In this document: in pieces, positions 37,483 through 47,097 of the stretch | Layout of the letters: every line of letters starts with the position of its first letter | How positions within the stretch are numbered: the stretch's first letter is position 1 | Assembly: GCF_003432075.1 (NCBI RefSeq) | Contig: NZ_QWBU01000005.1 | Coordinates: forward strand, 248,001-312,000 | Origin: Shinella sp. WSJ-2 | GTDB lineage: Bacteria > Pseudomonadota > Alphaproteobacteria > Rhizobiales > Rhizobiaceae | DNA length: 64,000 bases | Direction: 5' to 3' | Made by a program: the position numbers and the translations under genes | The notes under the pieces: model-generated | What the model was told of the DNA's origin: nothing | The model's database searches: none | The model's input: the letters and a program-made list of their open reading frames with translations, nothing else

Positions 37483-39096
37483 ATGAGCAAGCATATCACT
37501 CCACGCCAGGCCGCAGACCTCATTCCAGACGGCGCCGTCGTATCGGTCTCCTCGTCCTCCGGCCTCGGTTGCCCGGACCTGACGCTGAAAGCCATCGGCG
37601 AGCGTTTCGACGAGACGGGCCATCCGCAGAGCCTCACGACGGTGCACCCGATCGCGGCCGGCGACATGAGCGGCATCAAGGGTGTCGATTACATCGCGAA
37701 GAAAGGCCTTCTGAAGAAGATCATCGGCGGCTCCTATCCCTCCGGCCCCTCCACATCCGAACCGCCACTGATCTGGCAGATGATCACCGGCAACGAGATT
37801 CCGGCCTACAATATTCCCTCCGGCATCCTGTTCGACATGCACCGCGAGGCCGCCGCCAAGCGCCCCGGCGTCATCACCAAGGTGGGGCTGGAAACCTTCG
37901 TCGATCCGCGCCGGGAAGGCTGCGCGATGAATGCCGCCGCCGCTGAGGAGCCTGTGGTCGAGAAGATCACCTTCGCTGGTGAGGACTGGCTCTATTTCAA
38001 GGCCATCGCGCCGCAGGTGGCGATCATCCGCGCCACCACGGCCGACGAACGCGGCAACCTGACCTATGAGCATGAAGGCGCGTATCTCGGCGGTCTCGAC
38101 CAGGCGCTTGCCGCCCGCAACAATGGCGGCATCGTCATCGCGCAGGTCAAGCGCATCACCAAGGAAGGCTCGCTCAAACCGCATGACGTGCGCGTGCCCG
38201 GCGTGCTGGTCGATTACATCGTGGTCGATCCGGAGCAGAAGCAGACGACGCAGACGCTCTACGACCCTGCCATTTCCGGCGAAATCTTCCGGCCGCTCGA
38301 CTCATTCCGGGTGCCGGAGTTCAACATCCAGAAGGTCATCGCCCGCCGCGTGGCGCAGGAACTCGAGGCCGGCAGCGCGGTCAATCTCGGCTTCGGCATT
38401 TCCGCAAACGTGCCGCGCATCCTGATGGAAGAAGGCCTGCATGGCGCCGTCACCTGGGTCATCGAACAGGGCGCCGTCGGCGGCGTGCCGCTGCTCGACT
38501 TCGCCTTCGGCTGTGCCTCCAATGCCGATGCCTTCATGCCCTCGCCCTACCAATTCACCTATTTCCAGGGTGCGGGCTTCGACGCCTCGCTGCTCTCCTT
38601 CCTGGAAATCGGCAAGGACGGCTCGGTCAATGTCTCGAAGCTCTCCTTCCGGCCGCATGTGACGGCAGGCTGCGGCGGCTTCGTCGATATCACGGCGCGT
38701 GCGAAGAAGATCGTCTTCTCCGGCATGTTCAATGCCGGCGCCAAGCTCGGCATCGAGAACGGCAAGCTGGTGATCGAGAAGGAAGGCAAGCTGAAGAAGC
38801 TGGTCAATGAAGTCGAGCACGTCACCTTCTCCGGCCCGCGCGGCGTGGCGCAGGGGCAGGACATCACCTATGTCACCGAGCGCTGCGTGCTGAAGCTGAC
38901 GCCTGATGGCATCGTGCTCACCGAGATCGCGCCGGGCGTCGATCTTCAGGCGCATATCCTCGACCAATCGGAATTCGACCTCCTCATCTCACCCGATCTC
39001 AAGGTCATGGACGCCGCTCTCTTCACCGACGCGCCGATCGGCCTGACGCTGCCGCAGAAGCCGGCGCGCCAGCTTGCGGGAGCGTTCCATGGCTGA
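37483..39096 (+). CDS. Fused class I CoA-transferase (acyl-CoA:acetate/3-ketoacid type)
   Basis: The 537-residue protein combines the alpha (DLIPDGAVVSVSSSSGLGCP, residues 10-30) and beta halves of class I CoA-transferases in one chain, as in YdiF/propionate CoA-transferase. The second half has VNLGFGISANVPRILMEEGL and the likely catalytic Glu in VTWVIEQGAVGGVPLLDFAF. It would activate an organic acid by moving CoA from a donor such as acetyl- or succinyl-CoA. It overlaps the enoyl-CoA hydratase gene by eight bases, so its product is probably that enzyme's substrate. Confidence 0.9.
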   Translation: MSKHITPRQAADLIPDGAVVSVSSSSGLGCPDLTLKAIGERFDETGHPQSLTTVHPIAAGDMSGIKGVDYIAKKGLLKKIIGGSYPSGPSTSEPPLIWQMITGNEIPAYNIPSGILFDMHREAAAKRPGVITKVGLETFVDPRREGCAMNAAAAEEPVVEKITFAGEDWLYFKAIAPQVAIIRATTADERGNLTYEHEGAYLGGLDQALAARNNGGIVIAQVKRITKEGSLKPHDVRVPGVLVDYIVVDPEQKQTTQTLYDPAISGEIFRPLDSFRVPEFNIQKVIARRVAQELEAGSAVNLGFGISANVPRILMEEGLHGAVTWVIEQGAVGGVPLLDFAFGCASNADAFMPSPYQFTYFQGAGFDASLLSFLEIGKDGSVNVSKLSFRPHVTAGCGGFVDITARAKKIVFSGMFNAGAKLGIENGKLVIEKEGKLKKLVNEVEHVTFSGPRGVAQGQDITYVTERCVLKLTPDGIVLTEIAPGVDLQAHILDQSEFDLLISPDLKVMDAALFTDAPIGLTLPQKPARQLAGAFHG

Positions 39097-39868
39097 GCCG
39101 CGCATCCGTATTTCCGTCGACGGCTTTGTCGCGACGATTACAGTCGCGCGGCCGGAAAAGGCGAATGCCTTCGATATCGACATGCTGAAGGAGCTTTCAG
39201 CCGCCTGCGACGACGTCGAAGCCAATGCCGCCGTGCGTGTCGCCATCCTGACCGGCGAGGGCAAGGCCTTTTCGGCGGGCGGCGATATCCGGGCTTGGGC
39301 CGGCATGGAGGCCAATGAATTCGGCCATGCCTGGGTGCGCTTCGGCCACCGCGTCTTCGAACGGCTGGCGACGCTGCGCATGCCGCTGATCGCCGCCGTC
39401 AACGGCCATGCGCTGGGCGGCGGGCTGGAACTGGCGGCTGCCGCCGACATTCGCATCGCCGAAACGCAGGTGAAGATCGGCCTGCCGGAAGCCGGCCTCG
39501 GCATGGTTCCGGGCTGGTCCGGTACCCAGCGGCTGGTGAAGCGTTTTGGCGCGCAGGCCGTGCGCCGCATGCTGCTCGGCGGTGAAGTGCTGACGGCAGA
39601 CGAGGCGCAGATACTCGGCATCGTCGATCAGGTCGTCGAGACCGGAGCGGTGCTGGACGCCGCGAAGACCTATGCAGCACGCATCATGGCGCGCGGCCCG
39701 GCGGCAACGGAAATTTCCAAGCTGATGATCGCGGTGGCGAACGGCGAAGACAATGGTGCGGCGGTGGAGGCCCTGGGCTCGATCCTCGTCGCCAAGACCG
39801 GGGACCTGAAGGAAGGCGTCGCCGCTTTCACCGGAAAACGCCCCGCAGAGTTCAAGGGAGACTGGTAA
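39089..39868 (+). CDS. Enoyl-CoA hydratase/isomerase (crotonase) family protein
   Basis: A 259-residue crotonase-fold protein: LTGEGKAFSAGGDIRAWAGM and AAVNGHALGGGLELAAAADI form the two oxyanion-hole segments, and GLPEAGLGMVPGWSGTQRLV carries the position of the catalytic Glu. It acts on a CoA ester, most likely the product of the preceding CoA-transferase; hydration, isomerisation or retro-Claisen cleavage are all possible in this family. ATG at 39089 overlaps the upstream stop (GGGAG site). Its stop TAA shares an A with the next ATG (TAATG). Confidence 0.9.
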   Translation: MAEPRIRISVDGFVATITVARPEKANAFDIDMLKELSAACDDVEANAAVRVAILTGEGKAFSAGGDIRAWAGMEANEFGHAWVRFGHRVFERLATLRMPLIAAVNGHALGGGLELAAAADIRIAETQVKIGLPEAGLGMVPGWSGTQRLVKRFGAQAVRRMLLGGEVLTADEAQILGIVDQVVETGAVLDAAKTYAARIMARGPAATEISKLMIAVANGEDNGAAVEALGSILVAKTGDLKEGVAAFTGKRPAEFKGDW

Positions 39869-41373
39869 TGACCGCGCATGTGAAACCCAAGGCGCTTGAC
39901 AATTTCAAGGCACGCGATTTTCGCATGCTGATCGACGGCGTCTGGACGGAAGGTTCCGGCAATGCGCTTGAGCGCGTCGCTCCTGGCCATGGCGTCGTGG
40001 TGAGCCGCTACCCGACTGGCAGCAAGGCCGACGCGGAGCGCGCCATCGCGGCTGCCCGCAAGGCTTTCGACAATGGCCCGTGGCCGAGTATGACGGGTGC
40101 CGAGCGCTCCAATATCCTGCTCAAGGCCGCCGAACTTATCGCCGCCCGTGCCGACGATCTCGCCTTCCTCGACTGCATCGAATCCGGCAAACCGATCAGC
40201 CAGGCCAAGGCCGAGCTTGGCGGCGCCGTCGATATCTGGCGCTATGCCGCAGCCCTTGCCCGCGATCTGCACGGCGAAAGCTACAACACGCTGGGCGATG
40301 GCACGCTCGGCGTCGTGCTGCGCGAGGCGATCGGCGTCGTCTCGATCATCACGCCGTGGAATTTCCCCTTCCTGATCGTCAGCCAGAAGCTGCCCTTCGC
40401 GCTCGCCGCCGGCTGCACGACCGTCGTCAAGCCGTCCGAACTCACCTCCGGCTCGACGCTCGTCCTCGGCGAAATCCTCATCGAGGCCGGCGTGCCGGCC
40501 GGTGTCGTCAACATCATCACCGGCACCGGCCCGGAAGTCGGCGCGCCGATGACCACGCACCCCGATGTCGACATGGTCTCCTTCACCGGCTCCACCGGTG
40601 TCGGCCGTCTCACGATGGCCAATGCAGCGCAGACTCTGAAAAAGGTGTCGCTGGAACTCGGCGGCAAGAACCCGCAGATCGTCTTCCCGGATGCCGACCT
40701 CGACGCCTTCATCGATGCCGCCGTCTTCGGCGCCTATTTCAACGCCGGTGAATGCTGCAACGCCGGCTCGCGGCTGATCCTGCACAAATCCATCGCCGCC
40801 GACGTAACGGCCCGCATCGCCGAGCTTGCAAAGAAGGTCAAGGTCGGCGATCCGCTCGACCCAACGACGCAGGTCGGCGCGATCATCACGCCCCAGCATC
40901 TCGAAAAGATCGCCACCTATGTCGATGGCGCTTCCAAGGCAGGCGCTTCTGTGGCGCTGGGTGGTGCTGCCCTCGATCTCGGGCTCGGCCAGTTCATGGC
41001 ACCGACCATCCTTTCCGGCGTGCAGCCGAACATGGCCGTCGCCCGTGAAGAAGTTTTCGGTCCGGTTCTTTCCGTCCTAACCTTCGAGACGACGGAAGAA
41101 GCGATCCGCATCGCCAACGCCATCGACTACGGCCTGTCGGCCGGCGTCTGGAGCCGCGATTTCGACACCTGCCTGACGGTCGGCCGCAAGGTGTGCGCCG
41201 GCACGGTCTGGATGAACACCTTCATGGACGGCGCATCAGAACTGCCCTTCGGCGGTTATCGCCAGTCCGGCCTCGGCCGCGAGCTCGGCCGCCATGCGGT
41301 GGAGGACTATACCGAGACCAAGACGCTCAACATGCATATCGGCGCCCGCACCGGCTGGTGGATGCCGCGATGA
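39868..41373 (+). CDS. NAD(P)-dependent aldehyde dehydrogenase
   Basis: A 501-residue ALDH of usual length. Cofactor segment SIITPWNFPFLIVSQKLPFA, general-base region VSLELGGKNPQIVFPDADL, and the nucleophile in NAGECCNAGSRLILH, where either of two adjacent Cys could serve; EVFGPVLSVLTFE and ELPFGGYRQSGLGRELG are typical. It oxidises an aldehyde made in this pathway, perhaps released by the DUF993 aldolase-like enzyme. It is the last gene of the operon starting at 35425. Confidence 0.93.
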   Translation: MTAHVKPKALDNFKARDFRMLIDGVWTEGSGNALERVAPGHGVVVSRYPTGSKADAERAIAAARKAFDNGPWPSMTGAERSNILLKAAELIAARADDLAFLDCIESGKPISQAKAELGGAVDIWRYAAALARDLHGESYNTLGDGTLGVVLREAIGVVSIITPWNFPFLIVSQKLPFALAAGCTTVVKPSELTSGSTLVLGEILIEAGVPAGVVNIITGTGPEVGAPMTTHPDVDMVSFTGSTGVGRLTMANAAQTLKKVSLELGGKNPQIVFPDADLDAFIDAAVFGAYFNAGECCNAGSRLILHKSIAADVTARIAELAKKVKVGDPLDPTTQVGAIITPQHLEKIATYVDGASKAGASVALGGAALDLGLGQFMAPTILSGVQPNMAVAREEVFGPVLSVLTFETTEEAIRIANAIDYGLSAGVWSRDFDTCLTVGRKVCAGTVWMNTFMDGASELPFGGYRQSGLGRELGRHAVEDYTETKTLNMHIGARTGWWMPR

Positions 41374-41420
41374 CAAGACCCTTCCCGACAACCATGGATG
41401 GGACTGGCTCCGCCGCCCGC

Positions 41421-42473
41421 TCAGGGCGTCGGGAAGCTGAATTGCGGGCTTTGCAGGATCGTCAGGCCCTCGACCGGCTCGCCGGCAATGCGTTGCAACA
41501 GCAAGCTGCCCATGCCTTCGCCGGCCGCCTTCAGGTCCTCGTAGATGGTCTCGACCTTCGGCTGGATCTGGCTGAGCAGCCGCGACGTTTGCTTGGCGAC
41601 GATGTCGTATTCCACACCGAGCGACAGGCCGTTGTCGCTCATGCCGGTAATTGTGGCGAGCGCGGAAACTTCGCCAGGACAGGTATATCCATCCGGCGCA
41701 TCGGGCTCCGTGCTGCGGCGGCGCATGTAGTCGCGGATCATGTCGGCGGGGCTGTCGAGATCGAGCGCCTCGGGAATCTCGTAGGCGACGCCGGCCTCGC
41801 GCACGGCGGTCATGAAGCCGTGCAGCATGTGCTGACAGAAGGTCAGCCGCTTGGGCGGCAGGATGATCGTGACCTTGCGCCGGCCCTTGACGATCAGCCG
41901 CTTGGTGGCCTCGTAGGCGAAGGCGAAGTTGTCGTAGTCGACGAAGGCATGCGGGGTGGAGAACTCCGTACGGCCGTGCGTGACGAAGGGAAAGCCGTTT
42001 TCCAGCAGCAGCCGCACACGCGGATCGAACGGCTCGGTGCGCGAGAAAATCAGGCCGTCGGCCATGCCGTTGCGGATGATGTAGTTGACCGCATCGACAT
42101 TGCTGCCGTCGAGAAAATTCGGCGTGACGATGAGATGGTAGGGCGTCGCCTGAAGCGCCCGCGCCAGGCCGTGCATGATGGACGTGCCGAAGCCCAGGAT
42201 TTCCTCGTGCGGATCGAGCAGGACGGAAATGACATTGGTGCGGCCGGTCTTGAGACGCTGCGCGGCGCGGTCCGGCAGGTAGCCGATCTCGGCTGCCACC
42301 TCGTGCACGCGACGCCTTGTGCTCTCGGAAATCTGGGGCGCATTGCCGAGCGCGCGCGACACCGTGGTGATCGCAAACCCCGTCAGTTCCGCGATCGTCT
42401 TCAGCGTCGGCTTGCCGGCTCGAAGCGGGTTGCGGGCGGTTTCACTGTCGGCGGGCTTTTCGATGCGGGACAC
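41421..42473 (-). CDS. LacI-family regulator of the adjacent sugar import/oxidation operon
   Basis: About 350 residues with the helix-turn-helix PTLKTIAELTGFAITTVSRA and an effector domain of the AglR/RafR-like subgroup (TNVISVLLDPHEEILGFGTS, ADGLIFSRTEPFDPRV). It is divergent from the ABC/GMC operon and is its natural repressor, with CG-centred A/T-rich palindromes in the gap. GTG at 42473, seven bases after GAAGAAG, is my start; ATG at 42578 would add 35 residues unlike the family and run into an operator. It is convergent with the aldehyde dehydrogenase gene. Confidence 0.85.
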   Translation of the reverse strand: MSRIEKPADSETARNPLRAGKPTLKTIAELTGFAITTVSRALGNAPQISESTRRRVHEVAAEIGYLPDRAAQRLKTGRTNVISVLLDPHEEILGFGTSIMHGLARALQATPYHLIVTPNFLDGSNVDAVNYIIRNGMADGLIFSRTEPFDPRVRLLLENGFPFVTHGRTEFSTPHAFVDYDNFAFAYEATKRLIVKGRRKVTIILPPKRLTFCQHMLHGFMTAVREAGVAYEIPEALDLDSPADMIRDYMRRRSTEPDAPDGYTCPGEVSALATITGMSDNGLSLGVEYDIVAKQTSRLLSQIQPKVETIYEDLKAAGEGMGSLLLQRIAGEPVEGLTILQSPQFSFPTP

Positions 42474-42555
42474 GGGCAGGCTTCTTCGGATGGGGAACGT
42501 CGATTCCCGGCACCATATCGAGCGTCTCGCCCCTGGGCAATCTTGCGCTGCACAG

Positions 42556-42574
42556 AATTTAAAACGTTTTCGAT
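42556..42574. promoter_or_regulatory. LacI operator candidate on the regulator side
   Basis: AATTTAAAACGTTTTCGAT contains the perfect 10-base palindrome AAAACGTTTT (42561-42570). It resembles the site at 42680-42699 and lies 124 bases from it, centre to centre, a spacing compatible with looping. Confidence 0.55.
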
Positions 42575-42668
42575 GCATCGCACAAAGCGTTACGTTTTTA
42601 AGAAATCGCTGAAATCGCCTGAATTTATCGCAATCTCAAAGACAGTTGCCGCACCTTTCCGTGGCGAC

Positions 42669-42699
42669 TTGACTCCGCAAATTTACAACGTTTTAAATT
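42669..42699 (+). promoter_or_regulatory. Promoter/operator of the sugar ABC-GMC operon
   Basis: AATTTACAACGTTTTAAATT (42680-42699) is a 20-base palindrome with one mismatched pair and a CG centre, as for LacI proteins. It overlaps TTGACT (42669-42674), 17 bases, TTTAAA (42692-42697), a plausible promoter. The remaining ~100-base leader before 42806 shows nothing clear. Confidence 0.65.
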
Positions 42700-42805
42700 G
42701 GCGCGGCGCTTTGAGCCATAGACTGGATTCCGACGCTCTCAAGGGCCTCGGTCATATCGGCGGGAGGAGGCTCTCGCCCTCGAACTTGCAAACGGGAGGA
42801 ATACA

Positions 42806-44056
42806 ATGCGCAAGTTTCTGACGACCACTGCAGCGATTGCGGTGCTGATGGGCCTAGGCGGCACGGCCGCTCGCGCCGCTGAAAATGTGGAGGTTCTGCA
42901 CTGGTGGACGTCGGGCGGTGAAGCTGCCGCTCTCGACGTTCTCAAGAAGGACCTCGAATCCAAGGGCATTTCCTGGACCGACATGCCGGTTGCCGGCGGT
43001 GGCGGGACGGAAGCCATGACGGTTCTGCGCGCCCGCGTCACGGCCGGCAACGCGCCGACCGCCGTGCAGATGCTCGGTTTCGACATTCTCGACTGGGCCA
43101 AGGAAGGCGCGCTCGGCAATCTCGACGAAGTGGCCGCCAAGGAAGGCTGGGACAAGGTAATCCCGACCGCCCTGCAGCAGTTCTCGAAATATGATGGCCA
43201 CTGGATCGCGGCTCCCGTCAACGTCCACTCCACCAACTGGATGTGGATCAACAAGGCGGCCCTCGACAAGGCCGGCGGCAAGGAGCCGGCAAACTGGGAC
43301 GAACTCGTCGCCCTGCTCGACAAGTTCAAGGAACAGGGCATCACGCCGGTCGCCCATGGTGGCCAGCCGTGGCAGGACGCGACGATCTTCGACGCGGTCG
43401 TGCTCTCCTTCGGCAACGACTTCTACAAGAAGGCCTTCATCGATCTCGATCCGGACACGCTGGGCGGCGCCCAGATGAAGGAAGCGTTCGACCGCATGAC
43501 GAAGCTGCGCTCCTATGTGGACGACAACTTCTCGGGCCGCGACTGGAACCTGGCTTCTGCCATGGTCATCGAAGGCAAGGCCGGTCTGCAGTTCATGGGC
43601 GACTGGGCAAAGGGCGAATTCATCAAGGCCGGCAAGAAGCCGGGCTCGGATTTCGTCTGCATGCGCTTCCCGGGCACGCAGGGCTCGGTCACCTTCAACT
43701 CCGACCAGTTCGCGATGTTCAAGGTTGCCGCAGAGAAGGTTCCGGCCCAGCTCGTCATGGCCTCGGCCATCGAGAACCCGACCTTCCAGTCGGCCTTCAA
43801 CGTGGTCAAGGGCTCGGCCCCGGCCCGCACCGACGTCTCGGATGAAGCCTTCGACGATTGCGGCAAGAAGGCCATCAAGGACCTCGCGGAAGCCAACACC
43901 AACGGCACGCTGTTCGGCTCCATGGCGCATGGCCACGCAAACCCGGCCTCCGTCAAGAACGCGATCTATGACGTCGTGACCCGCCAGTTCAACGGCGAGC
44001 TTTCCTCCGAGGAAGCCGTGACGGAACTCAAGGCCGCCGTCGAGGCCGCGAAATAA
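42806..44056 (+). CDS. Sugar ABC transporter substrate-binding protein (CUT1, GtsA-like)
   Basis: A 416-residue extracellular solute-binding protein family 1 member with a signal peptide ([20 protein letters not shown], cleavage near residue 25) and the cluster pattern [56 protein letters not shown] and [20 protein letters not shown], which strongly recall glucose/mannose-type (GtsA/GlcE) proteins. It starts the operon, with GGGAGGA before the ATG. A RIME-like palindrome separates it from the permease genes and may raise its level relative to them. Confidence 0.92.
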   Translation: MRKFLTTTAAIAVLMGLGGTAARAAENVEVLHWWTSGGEAAALDVLKKDLESKGISWTDMPVAGGGGTEAMTVLRARVTAGNAPTAVQMLGFDILDWAKEGALGNLDEVAAKEGWDKVIPTALQQFSKYDGHWIAAPVNVHSTNWMWINKAALDKAGGKEPANWDELVALLDKFKEQGITPVAHGGQPWQDATIFDAVVLSFGNDFYKKAFIDLDPDTLGGAQMKEAFDRMTKLRSYVDDNFSGRDWNLASAMVIEGKAGLQFMGDWAKGEFIKAGKKPGSDFVCMRFPGTQGSVTFNSDQFAMFKVAAEKVPAQLVMASAIENPTFQSAFNVVKGSAPARTDVSDEAFDDCGKKAIKDLAEANTNGTLFGSMAHGHANPASVKNAIYDVVTRQFNGELSSEEAVTELKAAVEAAK

Positions 44057-44060
44057 GGGG

Positions 44061-44166
44061 CCAGCCCCTCACCCTACCCTCTCCCCGCTGGGGAGAGGGA
44101 TTTGAACGTCGCGGCAAAGCCCTTCTCCCCGCGGGGAGAAGGTGGCGGCAGCCGGATGAGGGGGCC
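44061..44166. repeat. RIME-like rhizobial intergenic palindromic element
   Basis: The element has two perfect stems, CCCTCTCCCC/GGGGAGAGGG (44077-44086, 44090-44099) and CCTTCTCCCC/GGGGAGAAGG (44121-44130, 44133-44142), enclosed by CCCCTCACCC and GGATGAGGGGG ends. This is the known layout of RIME elements of Rhizobium and relatives. It lies inside the operon between binding protein and permease. Confidence 0.85.
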
Positions 44167-44207
44167 ACGCGCCGCCCTGCAACCCGATTTCAACGGTGGT
44201 ATCGACC

Positions 44208-45089
44208 ATGGATAGCCGAAGCCGGCTGCAGGAGCTTCTGCCGAAGCTCGTGCTGGCACCCAGTTTCCTCATCGTGCTCGTCTTCGTCTACGGCTTCATC
44301 GCCTATACGGGCTTCCTGTCGCTGACGGACAGCAAGATGCTGCCCTCCTACAATTTCGTGGGATTGAGCAACTATTCCAAGCTCTGGGCGCTGCCGCACT
44401 GGTGGCGGGCGGTTTCCAACCTTGCGATCTTCGCCTCGCTCTACATCGTCATCTGCTCGGTGCTCGGCCTGGCGCTCGCCATCCTGCTCGACCAGAAGAT
44501 CCGCGCCGAAGGCATACTCAGACCGATCTATCTCTACCCAATGGCGCTCTCCTTCATCGTGACAGGCACGGCCTGGAAGTGGTTCCTCGATCCCGGCATC
44601 GGGCTTGAGAACACCATGCATCTCTGGGGCTGGGAAAGCTTTTCCTTCAACTGGATCAAGGACCGCAACTACGCCATCTACTGCGTGGTCATCGCCGCCG
44701 TCTGGCAGTCGTCCGGCTTCGTCATGGCTATGTTCCTCGCCGGGCTTCGCGGCGTCGACAACGAGATCATCAAAGCCGCCCAGATCGACGGCGCCTCGAC
44801 CTCGACCATCTACCGCCGCATCATCATTCCGCTGATGCGCCCGGTCTTCCTGTCGGCCTTTGTCGTGCTCGCCCACCTCGCCATCAAGGCCTACGACCTC
44901 GTGGTCGCCTTGACGGGCGGCGGGCCGGGACAGGCGACCGAGCTGCCGGCGACCTTCATGTATTCCTACACCTTCACCCGCAACCAGATGGGCATCGGCG
45001 CCTCCTCCGCGATCATCATGCTGGTCATGATCTTCTCGATCATCATCCCCTACCTCTATTCCGAAATCCGCGGAGGCAAAGGCCGATGA
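44208..45089 (+). CDS. Sugar ABC transporter permease (MalF/GtsB type)
   Basis: A 293-residue permease with six spans; LVLAPSFLIVLVFVYGFIAY opens it and the coupling loop is EIIKAAQIDGASTSTIYRRI, the EAA motif of carbohydrate importers, followed by LTGGGPGQATELPATFM. ATG at 44208 is preferred over GTG at 44196; neither has a strong ribosome site, and translation may depend on the upstream RNA. It overlaps the next permease gene by ATGA. Confidence 0.92.
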   Translation: MDSRSRLQELLPKLVLAPSFLIVLVFVYGFIAYTGFLSLTDSKMLPSYNFVGLSNYSKLWALPHWWRAVSNLAIFASLYIVICSVLGLALAILLDQKIRAEGILRPIYLYPMALSFIVTGTAWKWFLDPGIGLENTMHLWGWESFSFNWIKDRNYAIYCVVIAAVWQSSGFVMAMFLAGLRGVDNEIIKAAQIDGASTSTIYRRIIIPLMRPVFLSAFVVLAHLAIKAYDLVVALTGGGPGQATELPATFMYSYTFTRNQMGIGASSAIIMLVMIFSIIIPYLYSEIRGGKGR

Positions 45090-45967
45090 GCGTTTCCAAT
45101 CCCGATAACGTCATCTCGCACAACAAGCTGACGCGTGCGCTGATCTACACCGCCCTCATCCTGTTTGCGGTTTATTACCTGCTGCCGCTCTACGTCATGC
45201 TGGTGAACTCGCTGAAGCCGCTGGAGGAAATCCGCCAGGGCGGCATGCTGAACCTGCCGCAGCAATGGACCATCGAACCGTGGATCTCCGCTTGGTCGAC
45301 GGCGCAGATCGGCGTACAGCCGACGGGCCTTCGCCCCTTCTTCATCAACTCGATCCTGATGGTCGTGCCGGCCGTCGCGATCTCCACCATCATCGGCGCG
45401 CTGAACGGCTACGTGCTGACCAAGTGGCAGTTCAGGGGCTCGAACGTCTTCTTCGGCCTGTTGCTGCTCTCCTGCTTCATCCCGTTCCAGATCGTGCTCA
45501 TTCCGATGGCGCGCATTCTCGGCACGATCGGGCTCGCCGGCTCGATCTGGGGCCTCACCTTCGTGCACATCATATACGGCCTCGGCTTCACCACGCTCTA
45601 TTTCCGCAACTACTACGAAAACTTCCCGACCGAGCTGGTGCGTGCCGCCCAGATCGACGGCGCGAGCTTCTTCCAGATCTTCTACCGCATCCTGCTGCCC
45701 TCCTCCGGCCCGATCATCGTCGTCTCGGTCATCTGGCAGTTCACCAATATCTGGAACGACTTCCTGTTCGGCGCCTCCTTCTCGGGCGCGGACACGACAC
45801 CGATGACCGTTGCGCTCAACAACCTCGTGCAGTCCTCGACGGGCGTGAAGGAATACAACGTGCATTTCGCGGGCGCGATCCTCGCCGCCCTGCCCACCCT
45901 CATCGTCTACATCGTCTCCGGACGGTATTTCGTGCGCGGCCTGATGTCCGGCGCCGTGAAAGGATAA
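45086..45967 (+). CDS. Sugar ABC transporter permease (MalG/GtsC type)
   Basis: A 293-residue partner permease with six spans and the EAA loop ELVRAAQIDGASFFQIFYRI (about residues 185-205) followed by LLPSSGPIIVVSVIWQFTNI. FGASFSGADTTPMTVALNNL is typical of the GtsC/GlcU branch. It overlaps the previous gene by ATGA and is followed five bases later by the ATPase gene. Confidence 0.92.
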   Translation: MSVSNPDNVISHNKLTRALIYTALILFAVYYLLPLYVMLVNSLKPLEEIRQGGMLNLPQQWTIEPWISAWSTAQIGVQPTGLRPFFINSILMVVPAVAISTIIGALNGYVLTKWQFRGSNVFFGLLLLSCFIPFQIVLIPMARILGTIGLAGSIWGLTFVHIIYGLGFTTLYFRNYYENFPTELVRAAQIDGASFFQIFYRILLPSSGPIIVVSVIWQFTNIWNDFLFGASFSGADTTPMTVALNNLVQSSTGVKEYNVHFAGAILAALPTLIVYIVSGRYFVRGLMSGAVKG

Positions 45968-45972
45968 CGCTC

Positions 45973-47088
<1,116 letters not shown>

Positions 47089-47097
47089 GATTTTTCA

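Noticed and set aside
44077-44142. CRISPR-like or transposon-end repeat
   Set aside because: The two stems are unlike in sequence, not tandem and match the known RIME layout; no spacers, transposase or target duplication are present.
45265-45972. Apparent N-terminal extension of the MalK-type ATPase
   Set aside because: It is an out-of-frame reading of the upstream permease gene; the real ABC domain starts at the ATG at 45973.
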